Assembly (NCBI GenBank): GCA_021732415.1
Contig: JAKFVC010000058.1
Coordinates: 1-63,722 of the forward strand
Direction of reading: 5' to 3'
DNA length: 63,722 nucleotides
Source of the DNA: Planctomycetaceae bacterium
Lineage (GTDB): Bacteria; Planctomycetota; Planctomycetia; Planctomycetales; Planctomycetaceae
The notes under the pieces are model-generated. The model made no database searches and had not been told where the DNA came from. It saw only the letters and a program-made list of their open reading frames with translations. The translations under genes and the position numbers were made by a program. Positions 1-8,776 of the stretch are shown piece after piece (positions within the stretch are counted from its first letter, which is position 1; the number at the start of each line of letters is the position of its first letter).

Positions 1-40
1 CCCCCAGCCCCTCTCCCCGGAGTACCAAGGCGAGGGGAGC
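1..40. repeat. Partial palindromic repeat at the left window edge
   Basis: This is a C-rich arm whose reverse complement matches the segment starting at 63585 with only a few differences (shared core CTCCGGGGAGAGGGG). The same repeat family therefore occupies both window edges. The rest of 41-120 shows nothing recognisable. Confidence 0.7.
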
Positions 41-120
41 AGATTCTTTCATTTTTGCAGCGGTTTTTGAATAGCACGTTGTGTAGACGCTAATGCAATG
101 CTGCTTGTGGGGTGATCTCT

Positions 121-1080
121 ATGAACTCAATACTCTACATGCTGTGTGCCGTCCTGGCTGGTGAAGCCCCGACCGCTCCCGCACGTGCCAATGTCTTGGT
201 CGTGGTGGGGGCCGATGGGGCGGATGAGTATGGCAAACAATTCCGCCAATGGGGCGAACGTTGGGGTGAGGCTGCCAAGCGTGGTGGTGCGGATTTCGAA
301 ACCATCGGCCTGGCGGATTCCGCGAAGGCATCTGACCACGATTTGCTGCAGACGCGGCTGACCGAATTGGCAGTCGCGAGTCCGGAACCGTTGTGGTTGG
401 TGTTCATCGGACACGGGACCTTTGATGGCAAAGTGGCGCGGTTTAATTTGCGTGGTCCGGATGTTTCGTTACCGGAACTCGCCGCGTGGCTGAAACCCGT
501 TGAGCGGCCGTTGGCGATCATCAATTGTGCCAGTTGCAGCGGTCCGTTTCTGAATGAATTGTCGGGCCCCAATCGCATCGTGGTGACAGCGACCAAGAGT
601 GGTCATGAATACAACTTTTCCCGGTTCGGTGACTACCTGTCGGCGGCCATTGCCGATCCTCAGGCGGACTTGGACAAGGACGATCAGACCTCGCTACTGG
701 AAGCCTATTTGCGCGCTTGTGCGCGGGTGCATGAGTTCTACGAAGGCGATGGCCGGCTGATGACCGAGCACGCGTTGCTCGACGATAATGGCGATCGGTT
801 GGGGACTCCATCGGACTGGTTCCAAGGCGTGCGTGCGGTCAAGTCTGCGAAGGCTGGAGCGTCGATTGACGGACAACGAGCCAATCAATGGCATCTGGTC
901 CGCAGCCCCGTTGAAGAGACATTGTCCCCGGAACTCAAGCTGCGCCGCGATGATCTGGAACTGCGGTTGGCGGAGTTGAGAACGGAGAAGGGAAAAATTC
1001 CCGAGCAGGAATACCTCACGAAGGCGGAGCCGTTGCTGATCGAGTTGGCGAAGCTTTATGAGTCTGCCGCGAAGCGGTAG
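121..1080 (+). CDS. Caspase-like (clan CD) cysteine peptidase, probably exported
   Basis: The 319-residue protein begins with a hydrophobic signal-like stretch ending near APARA. A caspase-haemoglobinase-type core follows: a beta strand VLVVVGADG, then VFIGHG with the putative catalytic His at residue 98, then AIINCASCSG with the putative catalytic Cys at 139 (Cys136 is the alternative). This His-Gly and Cys-Ser-Gly layout is that of C13/C14-type peptidases (legumain, metacaspase). The substrate cannot be told. I chose ATG 121, which has a GGGG stretch upstream; an in-frame GTG at 112 would add three residues. No operon partner is visible: the next gene on the same strand starts 403 bases later, after a palindromic repeat. 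The fold assignment rests on the two motifs only. Confidence 0.72.
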   Translation: MNSILYMLCAVLAGEAPTAPARANVLVVVGADGADEYGKQFRQWGERWGEAAKRGGADFETIGLADSAKASDHDLLQTRLTELAVASPEPLWLVFIGHGTFDGKVARFNLRGPDVSLPELAAWLKPVERPLAIINCASCSGPFLNELSGPNRIVVTATKSGHEYNFSRFGDYLSAAIADPQADLDKDDQTSLLEAYLRACARVHEFYEGDGRLMTEHALLDDNGDRLGTPSDWFQGVRAVKSAKAGASIDGQRANQWHLVRSPVEETLSPELKLRRDDLELRLAELRTEKGKIPEQEYLTKAEPLLIELAKLYESAAKR

Positions 1081-1162
1081 GCGACCGTATCGTGGTTTCT
1101 ATCCCCGTTCGAGCGAATATCATTTGCCAATACCCCTCGATCAATCAATAAACTCCGAAATT

Positions 1163-1240
1163 GGGTGCCACTGGCTGTGCCAGTGCCGGTGGTCATTCGG
1201 TACCCGATCCGGCAAAGCACTGGCACAGCCAGTGGCACCC
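1163..1240. repeat. Palindromic repeat in the 1081-1483 spacer
   Basis: Two inverted arms (left begins GGGTGCCACTGGCTGTGCCA, right ends with its complement) enclose about 25 bases. The short reading frames here are translations of the arms. The rest of the spacer, about 1241-1483, shows no gene; it contains a short stretch (CCCATCCTACG, near 1383) resembling part of the palindrome at 35269. Confidence 0.85.
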
Positions 1241-1483
1241 GAATTCTTGGGTTTGGCTTGAGAATAGGCCGTATTGAAGCGCGCGGACATTGTTCTGGAA
1301 CTTGCGCTGTGCCCTGCCCGAAGCTCGCATGGGATGAATCTATGTGGTGCTGGTGGTTACGGGCCTCAGACGGGCCTGGGGGCCCATCCTACGATCGTTC
1401 TGGCTCTTGATTTCGCAAACCTGCTCTCCACGATAAACTGACGCTGAATTGTCCGCCCCATTCCGGGCTAGCGCTTTCATCCC

Positions 1484-3505
1484 ATGCATGCGGGTTTTCC
1501 AGTGTCAAATTCTTTTCGCGATGAACCAATCGGCCGCAGCGGTGCGCGTCAACCCAAACCCAGTCGGTACGAGTTGACCCTGCTGCGAGCACTCGCCCGG
1601 CAGTTTCCCAATATTGATTCGGCGTTTGCTGAGATCGCCCGACTGTCGGCGGTACTCACGCTGCCCAAGGGGACGGTGCATGTCATCAGTGATATTCATG
1701 GCGAGCACAAGAAGCTGCGGCATGTGATCAACAATGCCTCGGGGACCCTGCGGCCCCTGGTGGAACTCCTCTTCAAAGACAAGCTGGAGCCACGCGAGTT
1801 TCAAGAGTTCTTGACACTGATCTTCTATCCGGCCGAGGTCACTCAGCGACTGCAGGAGAGTTTGACCGATCAGGAAGAGCTGCGGTGTTTTGCACGACGG
1901 ACTTTGCGGCACCAGTTTGAATTGGTTCGCGTGCTGGCATCTCGCTATAGCCTGAAGCGGGCGATGCAGGTCTTTCCGCGAGAATATGCCGACCTGTTTT
2001 CGGAGATGCTGCACGAACCGACCACCGAACGCGGCCGAGATTTCGTCGAAGCCATCGTCGACGAGATGCTCCGGCGGGGGCGAGCTCTGCATTTGATTCA
2101 CATCACCGGCCGTTTGATCCGCAACCTGGCAATCTATGAGCTGATCATCGGCGGAGACTGCTGGGATCGCGGGCCGCGCGGGGATCGTGTTGTGGACTAT
2201 CTGCGCGAGCAACCGACGGTGTCGTTCATCTGGGGCAACCACGACATGGCGTGGCTGGGAGCGGGGTTGGGCCATGAGGCTCTCATCTGCCATGTGCTGC
2301 GGGTCTCGTTGCGGTATCGGCGCATCGGGCAGCTGGATGAAGGCTACAGTATTCCGCTGACTCCGCTGGAGCATCTGGCTCGCACAGTTTACGCGGACGA
2401 TCCCGCGGCGCATTTCATGCCCAAGTCGAGCGGCATGCGGGCCGATGTGATTGTCGCGCGGATGCAGAAGGCGGCCGCCATCATGCAGTTTAAGCTGGAA
2501 GGCCAGATGATCTCCCGCAATCCCGACTGGGAAATGGATCACCGGCGTCTGCTGCATCGCATCAATACATTGCAAGGAACGGTGTCTGTGGATGGCGTGA
2601 CCTATCCTCTGCGTGATACCTTCCTGCCGACTTTCGATCCGCAGCATCCTTATGAGTTGTCGCATGAAGAACGCGACTGCATGAACCGCTTGCGGCATTC
2701 GTTTGTCAGCAGCCAAAAGCTTTCGGAGCATTTGAAATACATCGTGAGCAACGGGTCGATGTACCTGCGTCGCGACGATCATTTGATCTTTCACGGTTGC
2801 GTGCCGTGCGCTGGCGACGGCGAATTCCTGCCGATGCCGGTTGACGGGCAGCAATTGAGCGGTAAGCCGTTGTTTGTGGCCATCGAGAATGTGGTGGCCC
2901 GGGCGATGGAGGAGCGGCAGTCGAAACAGCTCGATTTTCTGTGGTATTTGTGGAGCGGGCCGCGGTCGCCGTTGTTCGGGAAGGATCGCATCACGACGCT
3001 GGAACGGGATTTTATTACGGACAAGAAACCACATCACGAAACGAAGGACGCTTACTTCGCACTCATCCATGAGGCGTGGTTTTGCGAGAAGGTTTTGCAG
3101 GAATTCGGCGTCGATCCCGAGCGGGGCCTGATCGTGAACGGACACGTGCCAGTTAAGATTGAGGATGGCGAATCGCCGTTGAAGCGAAGCGGCAAGGCCA
3201 TCACCATCGACGGTGCGTTTTCCGAGGCGTATGGCGATCACGGTTACTCATTGGTGTTGGAAGCCAATCGCACGGTATTGGCTAAGCATCATCATTTCGA
3301 ATCGGTCGAGGCGGCGATCCGAGATGGCGTCGATATTGTGCCAAGTGTCTCGGTGGTCCGCGAATGGGATCGCCCGCGACGCATGGCAGATACCGAACGC
3401 GGCGAGCAGTTTCGCTGTGAGATTGAGATGCTGGAACGATTGATTGAACTCTATCGCAACAATGACCTGCGCCAGGATGATTGGCGGCAGGCAGTTCGAC
3501 AGTAA
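1484..3505 (+). CDS. fbp: Fructose-1,6-bisphosphatase, class III
   Basis: This enzyme would hydrolyse fructose-1,6-bisphosphate to fructose-6-phosphate in cytosolic gluconeogenesis. At 673 residues the protein matches the usual length of the Firmicutes-type class III enzyme (about 640-670), which belongs to the calcineurin-like metallophosphatase fold. The metal-binding signatures are clear: SDIHGEH at residues 69-75, GGDCWDRGPRGD at 223-234 and WGNHDMAW at 250-257. A late NGHVPVK motif fits the distal metal-binding histidine. The long insert between the first two motifs is normal for this class. The ATG at 1484 has no obvious Shine-Dalgarno sequence; the N-terminus up to about residue 30 is poorly conserved in character, so a later start is possible. 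The gene stands alone between repeat-bearing spacers. A 578-residue open frame on the opposite strand is a codon-bias shadow. Confidence 0.93.
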   Translation: MHAGFPVSNSFRDEPIGRSGARQPKPSRYELTLLRALARQFPNIDSAFAEIARLSAVLTLPKGTVHVISDIHGEHKKLRHVINNASGTLRPLVELLFKDKLEPREFQEFLTLIFYPAEVTQRLQESLTDQEELRCFARRTLRHQFELVRVLASRYSLKRAMQVFPREYADLFSEMLHEPTTERGRDFVEAIVDEMLRRGRALHLIHITGRLIRNLAIYELIIGGDCWDRGPRGDRVVDYLREQPTVSFIWGNHDMAWLGAGLGHEALICHVLRVSLRYRRIGQLDEGYSIPLTPLEHLARTVYADDPAAHFMPKSSGMRADVIVARMQKAAAIMQFKLEGQMISRNPDWEMDHRRLLHRINTLQGTVSVDGVTYPLRDTFLPTFDPQHPYELSHEERDCMNRLRHSFVSSQKLSEHLKYIVSNGSMYLRRDDHLIFHGCVPCAGDGEFLPMPVDGQQLSGKPLFVAIENVVARAMEERQSKQLDFLWYLWSGPRSPLFGKDRITTLERDFITDKKPHHETKDAYFALIHEAWFCEKVLQEFGVDPERGLIVNGHVPVKIEDGESPLKRSGKAITIDGAFSEAYGDHGYSLVLEANRTVLAKHHHFESVEAAIRDGVDIVPSVSVVREWDRPRRMADTERGEQFRCEIEMLERLIELYRNNDLRQDDWRQAVRQ

Positions 3506-3550
3506 CCCTCCTTCAATTCCTCATGGCGCTGAAATTGAGGAATTCGGAAT

Positions 3551-3643
3551 ATCTCACGCAAAGGCGCTAAGGCGCAAAGAAGAGGATGTTTTTTGCTCGG
3601 TTGAGCTTCGGAACTTTGCGCCTTGGCGCCTTGGCGTGAGATT
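3551..3643. repeat. Palindromic repeat (CTCACGCAAAGGCGC family), copy 1
   Basis: Inverted arms reading ATCTCACGCAAAGGCGC and its complement form a long imperfect hairpin. A second copy lies at 5075-5155, so the two copies bracket the uronate isomerase-like gene. Copy 1 sits between the fbp stop and the stop of the convergent isomerase gene and could act as a shared transcription end. Confidence 0.9.
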
Positions 3644-3667
3644 ATTTCCAATGTCTTTGCCGCTCCA

Positions 3668-4951
3668 TTACATTCCAAAGATCCGTTGGACATTGCCGCG
3701 GAGTGTGAGCCGGCCGAGTTCGAGGGCCCGCTCTTCGCTCCAGCCGCGAGCGATTACGAAGTCGTCTGCGAGGACTTTGGCCAACACGCGGCGGTACATG
3801 GTGAATTTCGGCAGGCCGAATTCGAGTTTGTACATGTCGCTGTAATAGCCGATTTGCTTGGTTTGCGGGACCGCTTGCAGGCGGCTGCGGCAATCGTTTT
3901 CGATGTAGGCTGGAATGTTCGAATACCACCAATGTCCGTTCGTCACGACGTTGGGGAAGATCCAGGCATAGCTCACCAGTTCGTGGTTGCTGCTGTTGGC
4001 GAGGACTGAGATCGGGAAGGTCACCTGGGGGAAAGCGTTCAGCAGTTTCTGATACTGAATCAATGAGCAACGCTGATCGAACAAGTCCTGGCCTTGATAG
4101 ACTCCATCGGCATAGACGCGACGATTCACGCCGATCATCAGGTCGAATGGCAGCTTGAACTCGACGCAGTATTGCGCCAGATTCCAGAAGACAAAGTTGC
4201 TGAGAGTCGTGGCTTCGCAGGCGGACAGCGGCTTGCCAGTGAGGGCGGCGTGTAAGGGGGCTTCCACGTCATTCGCGGAGACGGGCTCCGGTGCGAATGA
4301 CGGCGGCAGCGAAATCGCACAGGCTCGGCAGCCGTGTGCGGTGAAGTGCTGGAACAGTTTTCCCAATGCGGCGACTAGGGTTTGAGCATTGGAGACCGCG
4401 ATCCCGGTGGCTTTGGCCAGACGCTGCTGGGTCTCGGGTTTCGCCAGATGGAAGACCAGGTCGTCGGTCCGCAGGCACGGGATATAGCGATTTGTGTCGA
4501 AGCCGGTCAGCGGGTCGTCGAAGTCGTTAGTCAGGAAGACTTGTTCCAGGCGACTGGTTTTCAGGACTTGCTCTTCCCAGTCGGGCTGAGCCATTTTTTT
4601 GGCGGCCGTGTCGTACAAACTCTCCCAATTGGCGAGGGTCAGGCGATCGTCCTGGAAGCCGAAGAAGACCTGGCACATTTCAATCAGCCAACTGTATTGA
4701 ATCGTGTTTTCGAGGTCTGCTAGTTTGCCGACCAGGCGATGGACCTTTTCCTTGGGATCCAGGCCAGGTTCTTCGATCTGCGATTTGGGCAGACCTGCCG
4801 AGTGGGCCAGTTCGGTGTAATAGTGGTATCCCAGGAGATCGGCCAACGTCGTGGAGGCCGCGGCGTGCGGGTTGATGTGCGAATGCGGGTCAATCAGTGG
4901 CAGACGGTGCAGTTCATCAGCCAGACGGCGAGTTAGATCGTTGGATGACAT
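3668..4951 (-). CDS. Glucuronate (uronate) isomerase-like amidohydrolase-fold protein
   Basis: The 427-residue protein carries the HxH metal-binding motif near its N-terminus (LIDPHSHINPH, residues 19-29), a C-terminal SDMYKLEFG segment and an overall pattern like UxaC (COG1904), which interconverts D-glucuronate with D-fructuronate or galacturonate with tagaturonate. It is somewhat shorter than canonical UxaC (about 470), so true uronate isomerase activity is uncertain; planctomycetes carry divergent relatives of unknown substrate. The ATG at 4951 is preceded by AGGGA at five bases, which supports this start. No other uronate-pathway gene (uxaB, uxuA, kdgK) is in the window. The gene is bracketed by two copies of one palindromic repeat. 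Confidence 0.75.
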   Translation of the reverse strand: MSSNDLTRRLADELHRLPLIDPHSHINPHAAASTTLADLLGYHYYTELAHSAGLPKSQIEEPGLDPKEKVHRLVGKLADLENTIQYSWLIEMCQVFFGFQDDRLTLANWESLYDTAAKKMAQPDWEEQVLKTSRLEQVFLTNDFDDPLTGFDTNRYIPCLRTDDLVFHLAKPETQQRLAKATGIAVSNAQTLVAALGKLFQHFTAHGCRACAISLPPSFAPEPVSANDVEAPLHAALTGKPLSACEATTLSNFVFWNLAQYCVEFKLPFDLMIGVNRRVYADGVYQGQDLFDQRCSLIQYQKLLNAFPQVTFPISVLANSSNHELVSYAWIFPNVVTNGHWWYSNIPAYIENDCRSRLQAVPQTKQIGYYSDMYKLEFGLPKFTMYRRVLAKVLADDFVIARGWSEERALELGRLTLRGNVQRIFGM

Positions 4952-5074
4952 GGAAATCCCTAGTTAACTTCTACATGAATGATTTCGGTGAGCCGGGTGC
5001 CGTGAGGCCCCGAACCTTGTGTTTGGCGAGAGTTGCGAATTGTCCAACGCAACTTCCAAGAATCAGAAATACAA

Positions 5075-5155
5075 GATCTCACGCAAAGGCGCCAAGGCGC
5101 AAAGAATTCATTTCAGCTCTTCGTTCTTTGCGCCTCGGCGCCTTTGCGTGAGATC
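5075..5155. repeat. Palindromic repeat (CTCACGCAAAGGCGC family), copy 2
   Basis: This hairpin has the same arms as 3551-3643 (GATCTCACGCAAAGGCGCC and its complement). It lies upstream of the isomerase-like gene, within the 477-base divergent spacer 4952-5428. No gene is seen in the rest of that spacer. Confidence 0.9.
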
Positions 5156-5428
5156 ATTCTTTTTAAAACTACCGACAGTCGCCCATCTGCCAGATTTCTG
5201 GAGCATCGAGGCCGAATGCAGGAATTCTTATGAATTCTGCTACTTCAACTGCCGCAACATCATACAGCGGACCGATCGGTTTGTGACCATTCAAGGAGCT
5301 CGGAGTTTTTTGACTTCGGGACTTGCTTGACCTAGATGTTAGGGGGCGGTAGCGTGTCCATCCGGTAACTCTGCGGAGCGCGCAACAATTCCGCCGAGTC
5401 CCCATTCTCCAGCGAAATTCGGAACATA

Positions 5429-7072
5429 ATGTCGAATCGATTGCCGCTGTTCGTCAAACGTGACCTGGACGGTTTCTTCGGGTTGTTCATCGACAATCTG
5501 GTGCAACTGCTGCTGATCGTCGCGTTGTGCGAACAGACCTGCGGGATGACGGGAGCCGAGGGCTCCAAGCTGTTGTATCAGATGATTCTGCCGGGGGCCG
5601 CGGTGAGTATCCTCGCCGGGAACCTGGCCTATGCCTGGCAGGCCCTGCGACTGGCGAAACGGGAAAATCGGTCGGATGTGACCGCGTTACCGTATGGCAT
5701 CAACACTCCGTCTCTGTTGGTTTACGTGTTCTTCGTGATGGCACCCGTCTTTCAGAAAACACATAGCGCCGAGGCCGCCTGGCGGATGGGGCTGCTGGCC
5801 TGCCTGGGCAGCGGGATCATTGAGTTTTTCGGTGCGTTTATCGCCGAACAAGTGCGGCGGCGGACTCCGCGAGCCGCGTTGCTGTCGACCTTGGCGGGAA
5901 TCGCGGTGGGATTCATTGCGATGAAATTCGCCTTGGAAATCTTCGACCGCCCGCTGGTGGCCATGTTGCCGCTGGCCATCATCCTGATCACCTATTTCTC
6001 GAAGGTCCCGTTTCCTCTGGGCTTGCCCGGTGGGTTGATTGCAGTCGTGTTGGGAACGGCGTGTGCCTGGTTATTGCCGCTGGTGCTGCCTGCTCAATGG
6101 GGCGGTCCGCCCATGAGCACCGCGGCCGTGACGAAGGCCCTGGAAATGCGTGGCTGGTACATGCCGCACTTTGTCGGCGGTCTGATCTGGGACATGCTGC
6201 AGAAGCCCGATGAGTGGATCGGATTTCTGTCGGTCATTGTGCCGATGGGGTTGTTCAATTTGATTGGCAGCCTGCAGAACATCGAATCGGCTGAAGCGGC
6301 CGGAGATCGCTATCACACCGGGACATCCCTGGCGATTAATGGGCTCGGGACCATTTCGGCGTCGCTGTTTGGGAGTTGCTTTCCGACCACGATCTACATC
6401 GGCCATCCCGGCTGGAAGGAGATGGGGGCTGGGGCTGGCTATTCGATCTTGAATGGTCTCGCCGTGTCGGTGATTTGTCTGACCGGAACCGTGGCGCTCA
6501 TCAATAGTATTGTTCCCATGCAGGCGGGAATTGCGATCGTCCTGTGGATTGGTGTGATTATCACTGCACAGGCGTTCCAGACGACTCCGGGCAATCATGC
6601 TCCCGCGGTCGCGATCGGACTGTTCCCCGCGATCGCTGCATGGGGCGCGACGGTGATGATGGGCACGCTGTTTGTCGCGGGAGGCCGGTCGGCTCAGGAA
6701 CTGTTGACGGCGAATCCCAGCCAGGATGTCAGCGGATTCCTGATCCACGGCATGTTGATCATGGAGCGCGGCTACATCTTTACCTGCATGATTCTGGCGG
6801 CGATCAGTGCGCTGTTGATCGACCGCAAGTTTTTTGCGGCGGCAGCGTGGTCGGGAATCGCCGCCTTTTGTGCCGGCATTGGCCTGACGCACGCCTATCA
6901 GTTGAGCGGGAACATCGTCGATTATCAGTTCGTGTTTGCTCCGACGACCAAAGGGTTTCTCGTGTTCCATGCGACGGGGATCGCGGTGGGGTATGTGTTC
7001 TTCGCGATTGTGTTCGCGGCGTATGGAATCTACCACCGGAGAAATCCGGACTTGGGGACTGTGGGACATTAA
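5429..7072 (+). CDS. NCS2-type (xanthine/uracil/AzgA-like) membrane permease
   Basis: The 547-residue protein is strongly hydrophobic, with about 12-14 membrane segments. The N-terminal [17 protein letters not shown] segment and the LPYGINTPS motif (residues about 90-98) resemble the nucleobase permease (NCS2/AGZA) fold, whose members move purines, pyrimidines or other anions with protons. The second half ([19 protein letters not shown]) is also typical of this divergent subgroup. The substrate cannot be named: no purine or pyrimidine gene lies nearby. The ATG at 5429 follows a weak GGA at six bases. The gene is divergent from the isomerase-like gene and convergent with the outer-membrane protein gene that follows; a palindromic repeat separates the latter two. 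Confidence 0.8.
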   Translation: MSNRLPLFVKRDLDGFFGLFIDNLVQLLLIVALCEQTCGMTGAEGSKLLYQMILPGAAVSILAGNLAYAWQALRLAKRENRSDVTALPYGINTPSLLVYVFFVMAPVFQKTHSAEAAWRMGLLACLGSGIIEFFGAFIAEQVRRRTPRAALLSTLAGIAVGFIAMKFALEIFDRPLVAMLPLAIILITYFSKVPFPLGLPGGLIAVVLGTACAWLLPLVLPAQWGGPPMSTAAVTKALEMRGWYMPHFVGGLIWDMLQKPDEWIGFLSVIVPMGLFNLIGSLQNIESAEAAGDRYHTGTSLAINGLGTISASLFGSCFPTTIYIGHPGWKEMGAGAGYSILNGLAVSVICLTGTVALINSIVPMQAGIAIVLWIGVIITAQAFQTTPGNHAPAVAIGLFPAIAAWGATVMMGTLFVAGGRSAQELLTANPSQDVSGFLIHGMLIMERGYIFTCMILAAISALLIDRKFFAAAAWSGIAAFCAGIGLTHAYQLSGNIVDYQFVFAPTTKGFLVFHATGIAVGYVFFAIVFAAYGIYHRRNPDLGTVGH

Positions 7073-7111
7073 GACGGTTCTATTCAGACTGTGTTTGAAG
7101 GTCGAGTTTTC

Positions 7112-7239
7112 GGGAGGGCGAGGCTCCCGCCGAGCCTAAAGCGACCGCAGGTCGGCGTCCGCCGGAGGCCCCGTACGATGCCTCCGGCGGTCGCCGAGCT
7201 AAAGCTCGTTTTAGGCTCGGCGGGAGCCTCGCCCTCCCA
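7112..7239. repeat. 128-bp palindromic element (GGGAGGGCGAGGCTC family), copy 1
   Basis: The outer arms GGGAGGGCGAGGCTC and GAGCCTCGCCCTCCC enclose a second inverted pair (GCCGGAGGC/GCCTCCGGC). The reverse complement of 13931-14059 matches almost the whole element. The copies are in opposite orientation. The element lies between two convergent genes, at their stop codons. Confidence 0.93.
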
Positions 7240-7262
7240 CCAGCCCGGTCCTGCATTCGACT

Positions 7263-8444
7263 CTAAAACGACATTCCGGCACGCAACATCCAGGCGTCGC
7301 CGATTCCGAATCCGGGTGTCGAGCCACGGAAATCGACGTGGCGGTCGGTGATGTAGCCTCCCTCGAAGAAGGCCGACCATTTGTAGCCCTGAGCATGCAG
7401 GCCCAGCAGCAGGCGGTAATCCCGAAACTCCGCGCGGTCCTTCAGGCGAGTGGCATCATCGAAGTCGATCTGATAGGCATCCACCGTATATTCGCCGGCA
7501 CCGTAGATCCACACATCGGTGTTCTCCAGACTGCCGAGGAAGTAGCTGACGCGGGACTTCGGGTACATCGCGCGGACTTCCCAACGATCGTCCGGCGTCC
7601 AGATGACTCCGCCGTAGGGGATGACGATATTGTTCGCCCGATCCCAATACGCCGCTCCGATGGCGAGCGTCCATTCGGGCGAAATCTTGTTGAACAGAAC
7701 CGCCCGTGCATCCACCATGTAGGCGTTACTCGTCAGTTGACGTTCGAAGTCACTGTTGATTTGCGGCGTCACCCCGATCATCCAATTCCAGGGGCCGGGC
7801 GCGGTGGACGATAACTGCAGATCGGCCACGAATTGATCGACATAAGGGGGCATCGCGATGCTGTTCGGCCCGCTCCAGTAGCGGCTGTTCCACGAGCCCG
7901 TGCCCGCGAACAACAATTCCTGAGTGAGGCGGGTGGCATAACGCATCGACCCGTTCAATTCGGTCGCCTGAAAATTACCGCTGGCACCGTTATTAGTCGG
8001 GGCAGATGCAATGTACACCGCCTCCTGATAGGAGTACCAGCCCAATCGATAGGGGGTGTGAGACATCCGTCCGTAGGCAAATTGCTGCGACGCGAAGGGA
8101 TCGTAGTACGTCGGCAGGAAACAGCGAGCCTGCTGCCCGATCAGCGCTTTGACGAATTCACTTTCGGGCTGAATTCCGAATATCCCCTCTTCTTCGGGAA
8201 GACCGACGAGATAGGGATCGTCCGCCATTTGCGGCTGGCCCGAGTACGGTCCGGCCGGCGGACCAGCGGGCGCGTAGATCGGAGCCGGCATGCTCGGTTG
8301 CTGAGCCATCAGCACGGCAGAAGGGGGCCGCGGGCTGTAGACCGAGGCTGTCGGCACCGTCGAATGCACGACCGGGGCTTGGGCCGCAGCATTTGCGGCC
8401 AGTCCCCAGATGGCTCCCACGACGGCTAGGCGAAGTCCGCTCAA
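7263..8444 (-). CDS. Outer-membrane beta-barrel-like protein with proline-rich N-terminal region
   Basis: The protein (393 residues from TTG 8444) has a signal peptide ending near ANAAAQ, a Pro/Ala-rich linker to about residue 70, then many alternating aromatic strands. It ends in GMSF, and a terminal phenylalanine is typical of proteins inserted by the BAM machinery. It resembles planctomycete barrel proteins of the DUF6268 kind, but that name is a recollection. The start is odd: no good start fits the frame except TTG 8444, while an ATG at 8454 is one base out of frame because of a run of seven T (minus strand, 8449-8443). With one T fewer, the ATG would give an ideal signal peptide (MSFLSGLRLAVVGAIW). 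That suggests an indel in this genome or in the assembly, or slippage-dependent expression. Confidence 0.75.
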   Translation of the reverse strand: MSGLRLAVVGAIWGLAANAAAQAPVVHSTVPTASVYSPRPPSAVLMAQQPSMPAPIYAPAGPPAGPYSGQPQMADDPYLVGLPEEEGIFGIQPESEFVKALIGQQARCFLPTYYDPFASQQFAYGRMSHTPYRLGWYSYQEAVYIASAPTNNGASGNFQATELNGSMRYATRLTQELLFAGTGSWNSRYWSGPNSIAMPPYVDQFVADLQLSSTAPGPWNWMIGVTPQINSDFERQLTSNAYMVDARAVLFNKISPEWTLAIGAAYWDRANNIVIPYGGVIWTPDDRWEVRAMYPKSRVSYFLGSLENTDVWIYGAGEYTVDAYQIDFDDATRLKDRAEFRDYRLLLGLHAQGYKWSAFFEGGYITDRHVDFRGSTPGFGIGDAWMLRAGMSF

Positions 8445-8501
8445 AAAAACTCATTCCGTGAATCGACGCCCCAGGTGTCACATATCGCGCTTCAACAAAA
8501 C

Positions 8502-8635
8502 GATTGCACACATCGAAAGTGTGAGAGTACCAGTGTGTGAGGGTATGAGAGTAATGAGATTTGCAATCAATTTCGGACTGCACTCACCCCGTTACTCTCG
8601 TACCCTCATACTCCCACACCTTTCAATTGTGCAAA
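8502..8635. repeat. Imperfect palindromic element
   Basis: The left arm (GCACACATCGAAAGTGTGAG and on to about 8560) pairs with the right arm at about 8590-8635, which reads GTTACTCTCGTACCCTCATA and onward. It fills much of the 8445-8776 spacer between the FtsQ-like gene and the outer-membrane protein gene. This is the position where ftsA and ftsZ would be expected in other bacteria. No gene is seen in this spacer. Confidence 0.75.
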
Positions 8636-8776
8636 CACTCAGTGAAATCGCTCTACCCGGGAATTTCCGCGGTCTTGCGACCGGGCGAGTCAGGTCCCCA
8701 CGCTTCAGAATCCTTACGAATCCCGTTACACCGTTCGCACCAACGGGGTCTTATCAGATTCTCAAGATTACGGAAA

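Noticed and set aside
1505-3241. Open frame of 578 residues antisense to fbp
   Set aside because: It mirrors the strong codon bias of fbp, has no domain features and lies wholly within a well-identified gene.
6071-7069. Open frame of 332 residues antisense to the permease gene
   Set aside because: Arg/His/Gln-rich with no fold-like pattern; the sense strand is a clear membrane protein.
7084-7396. Small frames through the GGGAGGGCGAGGCTC element (for example WEGEAPAEP-type peptides)
   Set aside because: They are translations of the palindromic element and recur with every copy, so they are not genes.
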